DNA from: Labrenzia sp. VG12
GTDB lineage: Bacteria > Pseudomonadota > Alphaproteobacteria > Rhizobiales > Stappiaceae
Length of the DNA stretch: 64,000 bases
NCBI RefSeq assembly: GCF_002237595.1
Contig: NZ_CP022529.1
Span: 1,612,001-1,676,000, forward strand
Direction: 5' to 3'
Shown here: positions 16,791 through 24,682 of the stretch, piece by piece
How the letters are laid out: each line of letters opens with the position of its first letter
Numbering within the stretch: position 1 is the first letter of the stretch
The notes under the pieces: generated by a model
What the model was told of the DNA's origin: nothing
The model's input: the letters and a program-made list of their open reading frames with translations, nothing else
Database searches by the model: none
Translations under genes and position numbers: made by a program

Positions 16791-18479
16791 ATGCGTTTTT
16801 TTCGCAATGCACGGACCCTGGTCCGCACAGCCAAGATCCTGACCCTCGGCGCACTCTTGCTCAGCGTCCCGGCGACAGCGATGGCAAACCCGAAATATGC
16901 GGGTATCGTCGTCGACGCCAAGACCGGCAAGACCCTCTACGCGTCTTCGGCCGATGCCTACAGATACCCGGCCTCGCTCACCAAGATCATGACACTCTAT
17001 GTCGTCTTTGAAGAGCTTGAGGCCGGACGCCTGTCTCTGAATTCCCGGCTGACCGTTTCAAAATATGCCGCTGGCCGGCCGCCCTCCAAGCTTGGACTGA
17101 GGGCCGGCAAGACCATCAAGGTCAAGGACGCGATCCTGGCACTGGTCACCAAGTCCGCCAACGACGTTGCGACGGTGGTTGCGGAAAACATCGGTGGATC
17201 TGAAAAGAAATTCGCCGAGCGCATGACGCGGACCGCGCGCCAGCTTGGCATGAAAAAGACCACGTTCCGCAATCCGCACGGATTGCCCAATTCGGGTCAG
17301 CGCACGACTGCGCGGGACATGGCGCGCCTCGGCATCGCCATCCAGGAGCGGTTTCCGCAATACTACGGCTACTTCAAGACCCGTTCCTACAAATACGGCA
17401 AGCGCACGTATGGCAACCACAACAAGCTGCTCGGCCGGGTCAAGGGTGTCGACGGCATCAAGACCGGCTATATCCGGGCCTCCGGCTTCAACCTCGTGAC
17501 GTCTGTCAACCGGGGTGGCCGCCAGATCGTCGCCGTCGTCATGGGTGGCAGGACCGGTGCGTCCCGCAATGCCCAGATGACCAAGCTGATCGGCCGGTAC
17601 CTGAAGAAGGCAAGCCGGGGCAAGAAGAGCGCGCCGCTGATCGCCAAGAACAGGGCCGTTCAGCCGACCTTCGTCGCCGCTTCGCTCAAGAACCCGCCGC
17701 TTCCGACGGCAAAACCCGGCAGTGAACCCGCGCCGGCGACCGGAGCACCGATGGTTCTGGCCTTCACGTCTTCCAACGGCAAGCAGGCAGTTCCGACACC
17801 TGCCCCTGCCCCGGTTCTATCGCAGGCGCAGCCTGTTCTCGCAACGGCCGCAGTTGTGACCGCTGCTCCGGCTCCGGTGCCAGGCTTTGGCGACAATGTT
17901 CCGCTGCCGCCAAAGGCCATCAAGCGCCGGTTTGACAGCACCTTTGCCGTCGCCACCGCGCTGCCGCCCATTCCGCGGGAAAGCCCGGACGGCAGTCTGA
18001 CCACGAACTCCATTTCCAAGACGGCTCTGTTGCAGGCAGCACAATCCAGACGCGCCGACAACCAGGCGGCTCAGCCGCTGCCCGAAGGACCCACCCCGAC
18101 CCGCAGCGTTCAGGTGGAAACCATTTCGGTTGCCGCAACGCCTGTGGAGACAATCCCGGCCGTCTCGGTCGACAGGACCGAGACCAGGGACGACACCGTG
18201 ACCGTTGCGACAACCGAGACCATGGAAGCCGAACCCGGCTGGCAGGTTCAGATCGCGGCCACCGAAACCGAAGGCCAGGCAATCACCATGCTGAAGAATG
18301 CCAAGGCCAGGACCGGCTCCGCATTGCGCGGCCGTGTTCCCTACACCGAACCAGTTGAATCCGGCGGACAGACCCTTTACCGGGCGCGCTTCGTCGGCTT
18401 CGACACCAAATCTGCAGCCTGGAAAGCCTGCAAATCACTCAAAAGGGCAAAATACGCCTGCTTCGCCATCTACCAGTAA
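16791..18479 (+). CDS. D-alanyl-D-alanine carboxypeptidase (S11/PBP5-type) with C-terminal SPOR domain
   Basis: A 562-residue secreted enzyme. Signal peptide at residues 1-32 (ending ATAMA). The S11 penicillin-binding domain has all three motifs: SLTK (Ser62-Lys65), SAN (122-124) and KTG (224-226). A proline/alanine-rich linker of about 200 residues follows (about 275-470), then a SPOR domain (about 480-562, WQVQIAATETEGQAITML to ACFAIYQ), which binds denuded septal glycan. The enzyme trims the terminal D-Ala of peptidoglycan stem peptides, probably at the division site. GTG at 16782 and ATG at 16791 are both possible starts. A TTAA-N7-TTAA element upstream suggests CtrA cell-cycle control. 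Confidence 0.93.
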   Translation: MRFFRNARTLVRTAKILTLGALLLSVPATAMANPKYAGIVVDAKTGKTLYASSADAYRYPASLTKIMTLYVVFEELEAGRLSLNSRLTVSKYAAGRPPSKLGLRAGKTIKVKDAILALVTKSANDVATVVAENIGGSEKKFAERMTRTARQLGMKKTTFRNPHGLPNSGQRTTARDMARLGIAIQERFPQYYGYFKTRSYKYGKRTYGNHNKLLGRVKGVDGIKTGYIRASGFNLVTSVNRGGRQIVAVVMGGRTGASRNAQMTKLIGRYLKKASRGKKSAPLIAKNRAVQPTFVAASLKNPPLPTAKPGSEPAPATGAPMVLAFTSSNGKQAVPTPAPAPVLSQAQPVLATAAVVTAAPAPVPGFGDNVPLPPKAIKRRFDSTFAVATALPPIPRESPDGSLTTNSISKTALLQAAQSRRADNQAAQPLPEGPTPTRSVQVETISVAATPVETIPAVSVDRTETRDDTVTVATTETMEAEPGWQVQIAATETEGQAITMLKNAKARTGSALRGRVPYTEPVESGGQTLYRARFVGFDTKSAAWKACKSLKRAKYACFAIYQ

Positions 18480-18496
18480 CTGCGTAAGAGATGCCG

Positions 18497-19204
18497 TCAA
18501 TGTCTTCTGAGAAGCGTGTCTTTAGCCTCGTTGATTTTCGCCGCGAGGAAACCGGAGCCTCCCTGGTCGGGATGAACCCGCATCATAAGCCTGCGGTGCG
18601 CGGCTCGAATTTCCGCGTCCCCGGCATTGGGCGCAAGCCCCAGGATCTGGTAGGCCTCCTCATCTGTCATGGGGCCCGTGCCAGACGAGCTTCCCTGCCC
18701 ATCTGTTCCATCCGACTGGAAGTGTTCACGCCAGCCGGCAAGCCTGCGGTCGAGATAAGCTTCGACTAACTGCCGGCTCTGTTCGTCCTGGGCGGCTTCC
18801 TTCCAGAATGTCTCCAGTTCGGCATCATCCAGATCGTCCAGCCCGCGGCCCTGAAAGCCGCCGGCCAACACGGTTCCCGACATGACGCCGGTGTCGTGAT
18901 CCAGCTCCATTTCCACCATCGCCGTGCGTACCCGCGACCTTTGCCCGGCCGTCTTGTTCGGCTTGTAACTGCCCGTCAATCCTCGAAGCCCGGGCACGCC
19001 AAGCAGTGAAAGACCGAGGCCGGCAAGAGGAATGGCCAGCAGAAAGCGGCCTGTCAGTGCAAACGCGGCAGAAATCGCCAGCAAAACACCACCTGCGATC
19101 GTGCGCAGCGTGCTTGCCAGGGCCGCAGGGCTTGCGGTGACGAAGGTGTTGCCCAGCAGCACCAGAGCCGCCAGCATGATGACGCCGATAAGAAGGTAGA
19201 TCAT
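18497..19204 (-). CDS. Membrane-anchored DnaJ-domain (type III J) protein
   Basis: A 235-residue protein with two or three N-terminal membrane segments (MIYLLIGVIMLAALVLLGNTF; GGVLLAISAAFALTG; FLLAIPLAGLGLSLLGV), a middle acidic region, and a C-terminal J domain: MTDEEAYQILGLAPNAGDAEIRAAHRRLMMRVHPDQGGS, with the Hsp70-stimulating HPD intact, ending like Tim14/DjlC-type proteins (LAAKINEAKDTLL). It should recruit DnaK to the inner membrane. It overlaps the upstream VWA gene by four bases (ATGA at 19201-19204), so the two are translationally coupled and probably work together. Confidence 0.9.
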   Translation of the reverse strand: MIYLLIGVIMLAALVLLGNTFVTASPAALASTLRTIAGGVLLAISAAFALTGRFLLAIPLAGLGLSLLGVPGLRGLTGSYKPNKTAGQRSRVRTAMVEMELDHDTGVMSGTVLAGGFQGRGLDDLDDAELETFWKEAAQDEQSRQLVEAYLDRRLAGWREHFQSDGTDGQGSSSGTGPMTDEEAYQILGLAPNAGDAEIRAAHRRLMMRVHPDQGGSGFLAAKINEAKDTLLRRH

Positions 19205-19947
19205 GAGCCTGGCTTGAGTTGTTCCAAGAGCAGGCGCGCCCCCTGCCCGCCCTGTTTTTCAAGGGCCTTCAACGCGTCCCGTCCACCTGATGCGTAAACC
19301 GCGACGGCCTTCAGGAGTTCTGCCAGCTGTCGCGCCGCACCCGGTTCGAACCGGCAATAGGCACCATTGGTCAACCGGGCCATTTCCCGAAAGGCCCGTT
19401 CGGCGACACCATCCTGGCCCTCCTGGAACAGGAACATCGGCACACCCAGCATTCCGAGTTGGCCGGCCTTGTCACACAGCATGTCGACATCTTCTTCCAT
19501 GCAGTCGCCGACATAGACCAGCGCTGCGATCTTTTCCTCGCCTGCGGCTTTCAGAGCCGCCGTCAGGACCTTGCCGATCTGCGTGCGACCTCCCTGACAG
19601 GAAATCCGCCCCATGACGCTGGCCAGTTCGCTGCCGCTGTCAAACCAGCGGGAAGCCCTGCACTCCCCGAAACCGCGGAAATAAACCAACTTGATCTGGA
19701 GGCCGGAAATCTTGCCGGCTTCCTGAAACATTTCCGCCTGGATGTGACAGGCCTGGTCCCAGGTCGGCTGGCGGCTCATGGTCGCGTCCAGCGCAAACAC
19801 CAGCCGTCCCCTTTGTCCCTGCGGCGGCTTCATGTCCTTGGCCTTTTGCAGAAACGCGGATATCTCGGCATCCGCAGAGGCCGGCGCCACATTCTGTTCC
19901 TGGCGCACAAGCGGATCGACGCTGTTCTTGCCGGTTCTTGCCACCAC
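19201..19947 (-). CDS. VWA-fold protein paired with membrane J-protein
   Basis: A 248-residue cytosolic protein. RGRLVFALDATMSRQPTWD is the opening of a von Willebrand A domain with a MIDAS-like DATMS; GRTQIGKVL gives the second Thr/Gly element and LVYVGDCMEED the third. The family is found in many alphaproteobacteria next to a membrane J-protein, as here; its job is not known to me. I choose the GTG at 19947 because AGGAGG lies 8 bases upstream; the frame itself opens at a TTG at 20007 without such a site. It is coupled to the J-protein by a four-base overlap. Confidence 0.8.
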   Translation of the reverse strand: MVARTGKNSVDPLVRQEQNVAPASADAEISAFLQKAKDMKPPQGQRGRLVFALDATMSRQPTWDQACHIQAEMFQEAGKISGLQIKLVYFRGFGECRASRWFDSGSELASVMGRISCQGGRTQIGKVLTAALKAAGEEKIAALVYVGDCMEEDVDMLCDKAGQLGMLGVPMFLFQEGQDGVAERAFREMARLTNGAYCRFEPGAARQLAELLKAVAVYASGGRDALKALEKQGGQGARLLLEQLKPGS

Positions 19948-20037
19948 GGCCGGGTCCTCCTGACAGTCTCTGCCTTTCAAATTGGGACCCGGAACGCGAT
20001 TTGGCAAGCGTGGCCGAACGTCTCTGCTTCTGTCAGG

Positions 20038-20688
20038 TCAGGAGAGTTGTGGGCGGGCCTGCGTAAGAGCCCCTTTCCGCTGACGCTCTGTCCACAGGTA
20101 GGCCTCCATGACCAGCGCGTTCGGAACCCAGGCCAGCCACGCAACGAGCTGATAGGCGGTTTCAAACTCGACACCGAGACCGGTCAGGATGCCGAGATAG
20201 ACCCGCAGGGTGACGGCGGCGAAGGTCAGGGCCGCCGAGCGCAGCATCCAGAAACGGTGCCGGGCAAACTGGCGTCTCAGTGCAAACACCAGGGCCGCCC
20301 CTGTTGTGCCCAGCCAGATCACCGCCAGAAGCGCGAAGCCCGTTCCTGCAAAACTGCCGGCCGTCGTGTAAAACGCCAGTTGCAGACCGGACAGGCCGGA
20401 CACCAGGATCGCTGCAACATAAAGGCGGCCGAGCCAGCGATGCACCGCCGGGCGGCGCGCGCGAAGACCGGACAGAAACTGAAACGGCATCACCGCCAGC
20501 GCGATCGGCGCCACACCGATATGGCCGTACAGCGCCAAGGCATTGCCATCCAGATGATGCGCCATGAAGTCCATGGCCCCTTCCACGCCGAGCGGCAAGA
20601 ACCTGTAGGACACCAGCGCGACCAGTACAGACGACACCGCGGCAAGGCCAAAGGCTGCCCAGCCGGCAGCTTTTCCGATCCTCATCAT
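20038..20688 (-). CDS. DUF2306-family membrane protein
   Basis: A 216-residue integral membrane protein with about six or seven segments. The conserved His in FMAHHLDGNALALYGHIGVAPIALAVMPFQFLSGLRARRPAVHRWLGRLYV is typical of DUF2306 proteins, which resemble haem-binding or cytochrome-like membrane proteins; the role is not established. The ATG at 20688 has a GGGGAGGTGG ribosome-binding site, better than the frame opening at 20748. A promoter (TTGACA-N16-TATCTT) and two palindromes lie between it and the divergent TetR gene, which therefore very probably represses it. Confidence 0.85.
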   Translation of the reverse strand: MMRIGKAAGWAAFGLAAVSSVLVALVSYRFLPLGVEGAMDFMAHHLDGNALALYGHIGVAPIALAVMPFQFLSGLRARRPAVHRWLGRLYVAAILVSGLSGLQLAFYTTAGSFAGTGFALLAVIWLGTTGAALVFALRRQFARHRFWMLRSAALTFAAVTLRVYLGILTGLGVEFETAYQLVAWLAWVPNALVMEAYLWTERQRKGALTQARPQLS

Positions 20689-20704
20689 TCCACCTCCCCT
20701 GATA

Positions 20705-20719
20705 CTTGACACTGTCAAG
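20705..20719. promoter_or_regulatory. TetR operator copy 1, CTTGACACTGTCAAG
   Basis: A 15-base palindrome, perfect apart from its central base, between the divergent DUF2306 and TetR genes. It overlaps the -10 of the predicted DUF2306 promoter. A second copy with the complementary central base lies 26 bases away. Confidence 0.8.
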
Positions 20720-20744
20720 ATAGGTATGAACTTGACAGTGTCAA
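20717..20744 (-). promoter_or_regulatory. Predicted sigma-70 promoter of the DUF2306 gene
   Basis: On the minus strand TTGACA (20744-20739) and TATCTT (20722-20717) are 16 bases apart, a near-consensus housekeeping promoter. Each element overlaps one of the two operators, as expected of a repressed promoter. Confidence 0.6.
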
Positions 20745-20745
20745 G
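20731..20745. promoter_or_regulatory. TetR operator copy 2, CTTGACAGTGTCAAG
   Basis: The second palindrome is the exact reverse complement of copy 1 and also contains TTGACA. Centre-to-centre distance is 26 bases. It sits 22 bases upstream of the TetR start codon. Confidence 0.8.
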
Positions 20746-20766
20746 CAAATCGGGAATGAAGCTTTC

Positions 20767-21372
20767 ATGACGAATTCCTCCCCGCCCCGCCGCAAGCGCG
20801 ACGGCACCCTCCGAAATGCACTGGTGGACGCCGGCGTCGAGATGCTGCGGGAACGTGGCCCGGACGGATTGTCATTGCGCGAATGTGCAGCTAAGGCCGG
20901 TGTTTCGCACGCCGCGCCTGCCTATCATTTCAAGAATATTGCCGGCCTTGCGACCTCCATTGCAGCACGTGGTTACCAGCTTTTTTCAAAGGCCATGACC
21001 GACCGGCTTGAAGCGGCCTCTCCCGAGCCCCTGGACCGCCTCAACGCGATCTGTCACGGCTATTTGGATTTTGCGGCCGAGCATCCCGATCTGTTCCTGT
21101 TCATTTTTTCAAGCCGTCGGTTTTCCGAAGACGATCAGGATTTCAAAAAGCATGCATCCGGTGCCTATGACATTCTGCGCTCGACATGCGCGCCGTTTGT
21201 TCCGGATGGCACTGCGCCCGATGAAATCGAGATCCTCGTATGGTCTCTTGTCCACGGTTATGCCCATCTGGCGATGACACGGAAAAAGGACAATCCGGAC
21301 CTGGGCCGCAGCTGGCCACCACTTGATGCCCTGCTGAAGCACCTCAACAAGGCGCTGGAAGCTGACAACTGA
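20767..21372 (+). CDS. TetR/AcrR-family transcriptional repressor
   Basis: A 201-residue regulator. N-terminal TetR helix-turn-helix: RKRDGTLRNALVDAGVEMLRERGPDGLSLRECAAKAGVSHAAPAYHFKNIAGLATSIAARGY (residues 8-68), where SHAAPAYHF is the recognition helix. The C-terminal ligand domain (DRLNAICHGYLDFAAEHPDLFLFIF, then ILVWSLVHGYAHL) is of the WHG type. It is divergent from the DUF2306 membrane protein, and the two 15-base palindromes at 20705 and 20731 are its likely operators, giving repression of both genes. Confidence 0.92.
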   Translation: MTNSSPPRRKRDGTLRNALVDAGVEMLRERGPDGLSLRECAAKAGVSHAAPAYHFKNIAGLATSIAARGYQLFSKAMTDRLEAASPEPLDRLNAICHGYLDFAAEHPDLFLFIFSSRRFSEDDQDFKKHASGAYDILRSTCAPFVPDGTAPDEIEILVWSLVHGYAHLAMTRKKDNPDLGRSWPPLDALLKHLNKALEADN

Positions 21373-21390
21373 CCCCGCCGGGCGGTGTCC

Positions 21391-21825
21391 TCAAAGCAGA
21401 CAGAGTTCGGTCAGGTCGCGGCGCATCTCGTCCGGCATCGCCTGAGCATTGCCACCAAGCTTGAGATCCGCCGGAGCATCTTCGGCTTTGAGATAGCGCC
21501 AGCCCTGAAAGGGCCGTTTCGGCTGATAGTGCGTCAGGATCAGCCGCGGTTCCATGACCAGGTCGCAGCGCTTGACGCCAGCTTCATCGGTGAAGGGCCG
21601 AATATCGATCAGATGCTGGCGCACCTGGATCTTGCCCTTGATCACCCAGTAGAGCGAGCCGCCGTCCAGGATCTCCGCGCGGCGGGTCGGCACCATGCGC
21701 GTTGTGTGAATGGATTCGGCCGGAAGCCCCGCTTTTCGCGCGGTTTCCTGCCGGAAATCCATCCAGGCCTGAAGCGATTCCACGCTGTCGGCCCCGACAC
21801 ACAGTTTCACCAGATGCAACGTCAT
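21391..21825 (-). CDS. DUF1489-family protein
   Basis: A 144-residue cytosolic protein that matches the alphaproteobacterial DUF1489 family: MTLHLVKLCVGADSVESL start, RMVPTRRAEILDGGSLYWVIKG centre, CDLVMEPRLILTHYQPKRPFQGWRYLK and a terminal MRRDLTELCLL. Its function is unknown; it is broadly conserved as a single-copy gene. It is convergent with the TetR gene (18 bases apart) and divergent from the epimerase-like gene. Confidence 0.9.
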   Translation of the reverse strand: MTLHLVKLCVGADSVESLQAWMDFRQETARKAGLPAESIHTTRMVPTRRAEILDGGSLYWVIKGKIQVRQHLIDIRPFTDEAGVKRCDLVMEPRLILTHYQPKRPFQGWRYLKAEDAPADLKLGGNAQAMPDEMRRDLTELCLL

Positions 21826-21946
21826 AATCCTGACCTAACAGCCTTGCAGAAGAGGTCAAGGTCCGGCCGCGAAACGGCAGTGGATTTTGGTATGCCCCCA
21901 TGAGCTAACGCTTGCATGGTTTCCCGGAAAAAGGTTCTCTCTGGCT

Positions 21947-22831
21947 ATGGATGTGTTTGTAACAGGCGGCACCGGCGGCATTGGCTCGGCGGTGGTTCGA
22001 AAGCTGGTCTCGGGCGGCGCGACGGTCATCGGCCTGGCGCGTTCCGAAGGGTCAGCCGCCAGGCTGCGCCAGTTGGGGGCGAACGCCTATCCTGGCGATC
22101 TGCGCAACCCGGACAGCTGGGTCTCACGCGCCGCCGCCTGCGACGCCGTGATCCACACCGGGGCAACCTTTTCAGAGGACATGGGACGCGTCGACCGGCA
22201 GAGCATGCTCGCCCTGAAGCAGGCCGCCCGGCATCGCCAACAACCGTTGAAAGTTGTCTATACGGGTGGCATCTGGCTGTTTCCTGCCACGGGAAACACA
22301 ACGAAAATCACCGAAAAAACGCCGTTTGCGCCGCTTCCGGCGTTCCGCTTCATGACGGAGACGATCCGCACCCTGTCGCACGGCACGGATCTCAACCTGG
22401 CTGTCGTGCATCCGGCGCTTGCCTGCAGCCGGGACTCAGGCCCCATTGCGGACATGACCCGGGCCCTGAAGGCCGGTCAGCCCTTCGAAACCCGGGCAAC
22501 AGCTGAGACCCTCTGGCCGCTGGTGGAAATCGAGGACCTGGCCGCGCTTTATGCCGTTGCGCTCAAGCACGCCCGGTTCCGGCTCTCGCTCATCGCCAGC
22601 TCCATTTCCGGAATTTCCGTTGGTCACCTGGCAGCCCATATCTCAGCGCGCCACGGCCACCCGCTGGATGTTGTCACGATTGGACCACCGGAAGGCGCCG
22701 ATCCGGACACGGACTGGAGCGCCGGGTATGCCTTGTCTCAGAGCGTGGACACGGCTCACGCCCAACGCGTCACGGGGTGGCAGCCCGAACAGTCGACAGT
22801 CGAAGACCTGATTGTCTCCCTGTCCAGATAG
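21947..22831 (+). CDS. NAD(P)-dependent epimerase/dehydratase-like extended SDR
   Basis: A 294-residue extended SDR with the cofactor loop VTGGTGGIG (residues 5-13), DLRNPDSW and CDAVIHTGATFSEDM. The place of the catalytic YxxxK is occupied by the altered FRFMTETIRTL, so the usual Tyr is not obvious and the protein may be atypical. Relatives act on sugar nucleotides or flavonol-like substrates; the substrate is unknown. The ATG at 21947 is preceded by AAAAAGG; the frame opens earlier at 21887 without family similarity. Confidence 0.8.
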   Translation: MDVFVTGGTGGIGSAVVRKLVSGGATVIGLARSEGSAARLRQLGANAYPGDLRNPDSWVSRAAACDAVIHTGATFSEDMGRVDRQSMLALKQAARHRQQPLKVVYTGGIWLFPATGNTTKITEKTPFAPLPAFRFMTETIRTLSHGTDLNLAVVHPALACSRDSGPIADMTRALKAGQPFETRATAETLWPLVEIEDLAALYAVALKHARFRLSLIASSISGISVGHLAAHISARHGHPLDVVTIGPPEGADPDTDWSAGYALSQSVDTAHAQRVTGWQPEQSTVEDLIVSLSR

Positions 22832-22935
22832 GCAAGTCTCCTGTCGAACAAGACCTCCTGACTGTTTGGTCTGGCAAAGACTTTTTCAATCTCTGCGAAG
22901 CTAGAATTGGGCAAAAGCTCAGCTAGGACCGGCTC

Positions 22936-23481
22936 TTGTCAAAACTGCTCGCAATGATCTTCATGGTTTTTTGCCTTGCAGCCCCTCTCCGGGCTGAAGA
23001 GATCGTGCCTGCGGGCACCTACCGGGTTGTAAATACCGAAGGCTTCTCTCAGAAAGACGGCGTGCGCACCGCCCTGGAAAGAGACCATACGGTCGGCACG
23101 GCCATAATTGCGCCCCAAGGCGACAACAGTCTCCTGCTCGAGATCAACGGATCCGCTCTCCGGCTGTTCCCGCTGGAAAGAGGCCTTGCCGGCCTGGAGT
23201 GGAATGCAGAGGACACCGCGCTGCTGCACGGCAAGGACATTCAGGCTCTCCTGGACAAGGCCAGCCGCGAAGAGGTCCCTGCCTGGGGGGCCGACATCGC
23301 GTGGCCACGCCACGGACAGGTGCAATTGGTGCTCTTCCCCCTGGGTGAGCGCGCCCTGACCGGCTTCCTGATCAGCCGGCCCGGTTCCAAGACGGTCGTC
23401 CGGCAGATGGAGTTCCGGCAGGTGTTCGGCCCTTCCAACCGGCCCGGCGCTGTCCCGCGGACAGAAAAAAGCGGTAGTTGA
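22936..23481 (+). CDS. Secreted hypothetical protein (181 aa)
   Basis: It starts with a signal peptide (MSKLLAMIFMVFCLAAPLRA, cleavage about residue 20). The mature part contains EEIVPAGTYRVVNTEGFSQKDGVRTALERDH, probably a beta-rich periplasmic domain of unknown type, ending in a basic, proline-rich tail. No family was recognised. The start used is TTG at 22936 with AGGA seven bases upstream; an ATG at 22954 lies within the signal peptide. A strong terminator follows the stop. Confidence 0.7.
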   Translation: MSKLLAMIFMVFCLAAPLRAEEIVPAGTYRVVNTEGFSQKDGVRTALERDHTVGTAIIAPQGDNSLLLEINGSALRLFPLERGLAGLEWNAEDTALLHGKDIQALLDKASREEVPAWGADIAWPRHGQVQLVLFPLGERALTGFLISRPGSKTVVRQMEFRQVFGPSNRPGAVPRTEKSGS

Positions 23482-23487
23482 ACGAAA

Positions 23488-23514
23488 AAAGGCGCAGCCA
23501 GTCGCTGCGCCTTT
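23488..23514. terminator. Bidirectional rho-independent terminator
   Basis: A 10-base stem AAAGGCGCAG / CTGCGCCTTT with a 7-base loop and an A run before it, located between two convergent genes (the secreted protein at left and the small membrane protein at right). Confidence 0.8.
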
Positions 23515-23535
23515 GATGTTTCGCGTCCCGTGACC

Positions 23536-23670
23536 TTATTGGGCGACGGCGACGGCCTGTTGTGCACTCTCAACATCGTTGAACAGAAGGACCATCGTCA
23601 AGGCGAGGCCCACTGCAGCGACAGTCCAAAGAGTGACGCTCCAACAAGATTTCTGCACGTTTTCGTCCAT
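23536..23670 (-). CDS. Small single-pass membrane protein (44 aa)
   Basis: A short frame beginning MDENVQKSCWSVTLWTVAAV. It has one clear membrane helix (about residues 12-28) and a short polar tail ending in VAVAQ. A TAGGG lies about 5 bases upstream of the ATG, and the gene ends 22 bases before a terminator, which supports it as real. The frame stays open upstream to 23772 with no coding character. Function unknown. Confidence 0.5.
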   Translation of the reverse strand: MDENVQKSCWSVTLWTVAAVGLALTMVLLFNDVESAQQAVAVAQ

Positions 23671-23926
23671 AAAAACCCTACACATGTTATGCGGCGCCCG
23701 TCCCCTGCGAACCCAAATATGGCGCCATTGAGGCGAGGAGGTAAACGATCCCTTACCATTTCGCAAGCGCAAAAATGGAGCAGCTGCTGAGCCATTTTTG
23801 CAGAGCTCGGATCTGCGCGGAATTTCAGCAACTTACGTTAACGGAACCATCCTTATGGACGGTGAAAAACTCTGATATGACTCTCACAGGGCCTGGATTC
23901 GCCCGCAGCTAGAAGAAGGGATCGCG

Positions 23927-24682
23927 ATGCAGGTGCTGTCGCAATTGGATTTGGCCGCCGCCGCATGGTTTCTCGTCGCCTGGTTCGGGTTCAATTTTCT
24001 CGTCGACATCAGCCCCTTGCGCAAGAAGACCCTGTCGAGCGCCATGGACGACTACCGGCGTGGCTGGATGCTGTCCATGTGTTCGCGCGACGTACGCATC
24101 ATGGACACCTCGATCATGGGCGGCCTGCAGCAGGGCACTGCCTTTTTTGCCTCCACCTCGCTTCTGGCCATAGGTGGCGGCTTTGCCCTGCTGGATGCCA
24201 CCGACCGCATTCTTCAGGTCGCGGGCGACCTGTCGATCCCGGTCGCCGACAGCCGCGCGCTCTGGGAAATCAAGGTCCTGGGCTTGATGCTGATTTTCGC
24301 CTATGGATTTTTCAAGTTCGGCTGGGCCTACCGGCTGTTCAACTATGCCAGCATCATCATGGGGGCCGTGCCGGAAAAGAGCAGAGCCTCCAGGGAGACC
24401 ATCGAGAAGATGGCGTCTCAGGCGGCCGAACTCAATGTGCTCGCCGGCCGCCATTTCAATCGCGGCCAGCGTGCGTTCTTTTTCTCGATCGGATTTCTTG
24501 GCTGGTTTGCCGGACCGTATGTCTTCGCGGCAACCACGCTCGCCGTGCTTCTGGTCCTGATCCGGCGTCAGTTCGCGTCCCGGGCCCGTTCTGCGGTGTT
24601 TTCCGGGCAATACCCGACGGCTGCGTCGGCAGACATATCGGGCGAATACACGGACACCGGATCGTCGAACCCTTTCACCTGA
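23927..24682 (+). CDS. DUF599-family integral membrane protein
   Basis: A 251-residue inner-membrane protein with about four or five membrane segments (AAAAWFLVAWFGFNFLVD; TAFFASTSLLAIGGGFALL; EIKVLGLMLIFAYGFFKFGWAYRLFNY; FFFSIGFLGWFAGPYVFAATTLAVLLVLI). The motif SPLRKKTLSSAMDDYRRGWM and RVRIMD-like RDVRIMDTSIMGGLQQG fit the DUF599 family of unknown function. AAGGG stands upstream of the ATG. Its last 115 bases overlap the end of the cyclase gene on the other strand, an unusually long convergent overlap. Confidence 0.87.
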   Translation: MQVLSQLDLAAAAWFLVAWFGFNFLVDISPLRKKTLSSAMDDYRRGWMLSMCSRDVRIMDTSIMGGLQQGTAFFASTSLLAIGGGFALLDATDRILQVAGDLSIPVADSRALWEIKVLGLMLIFAYGFFKFGWAYRLFNYASIIMGAVPEKSRASRETIEKMASQAAELNVLAGRHFNRGQRAFFFSIGFLGWFAGPYVFAATTLAVLLVLIRRQFASRARSAVFSGQYPTAASADISGEYTDTGSSNPFT

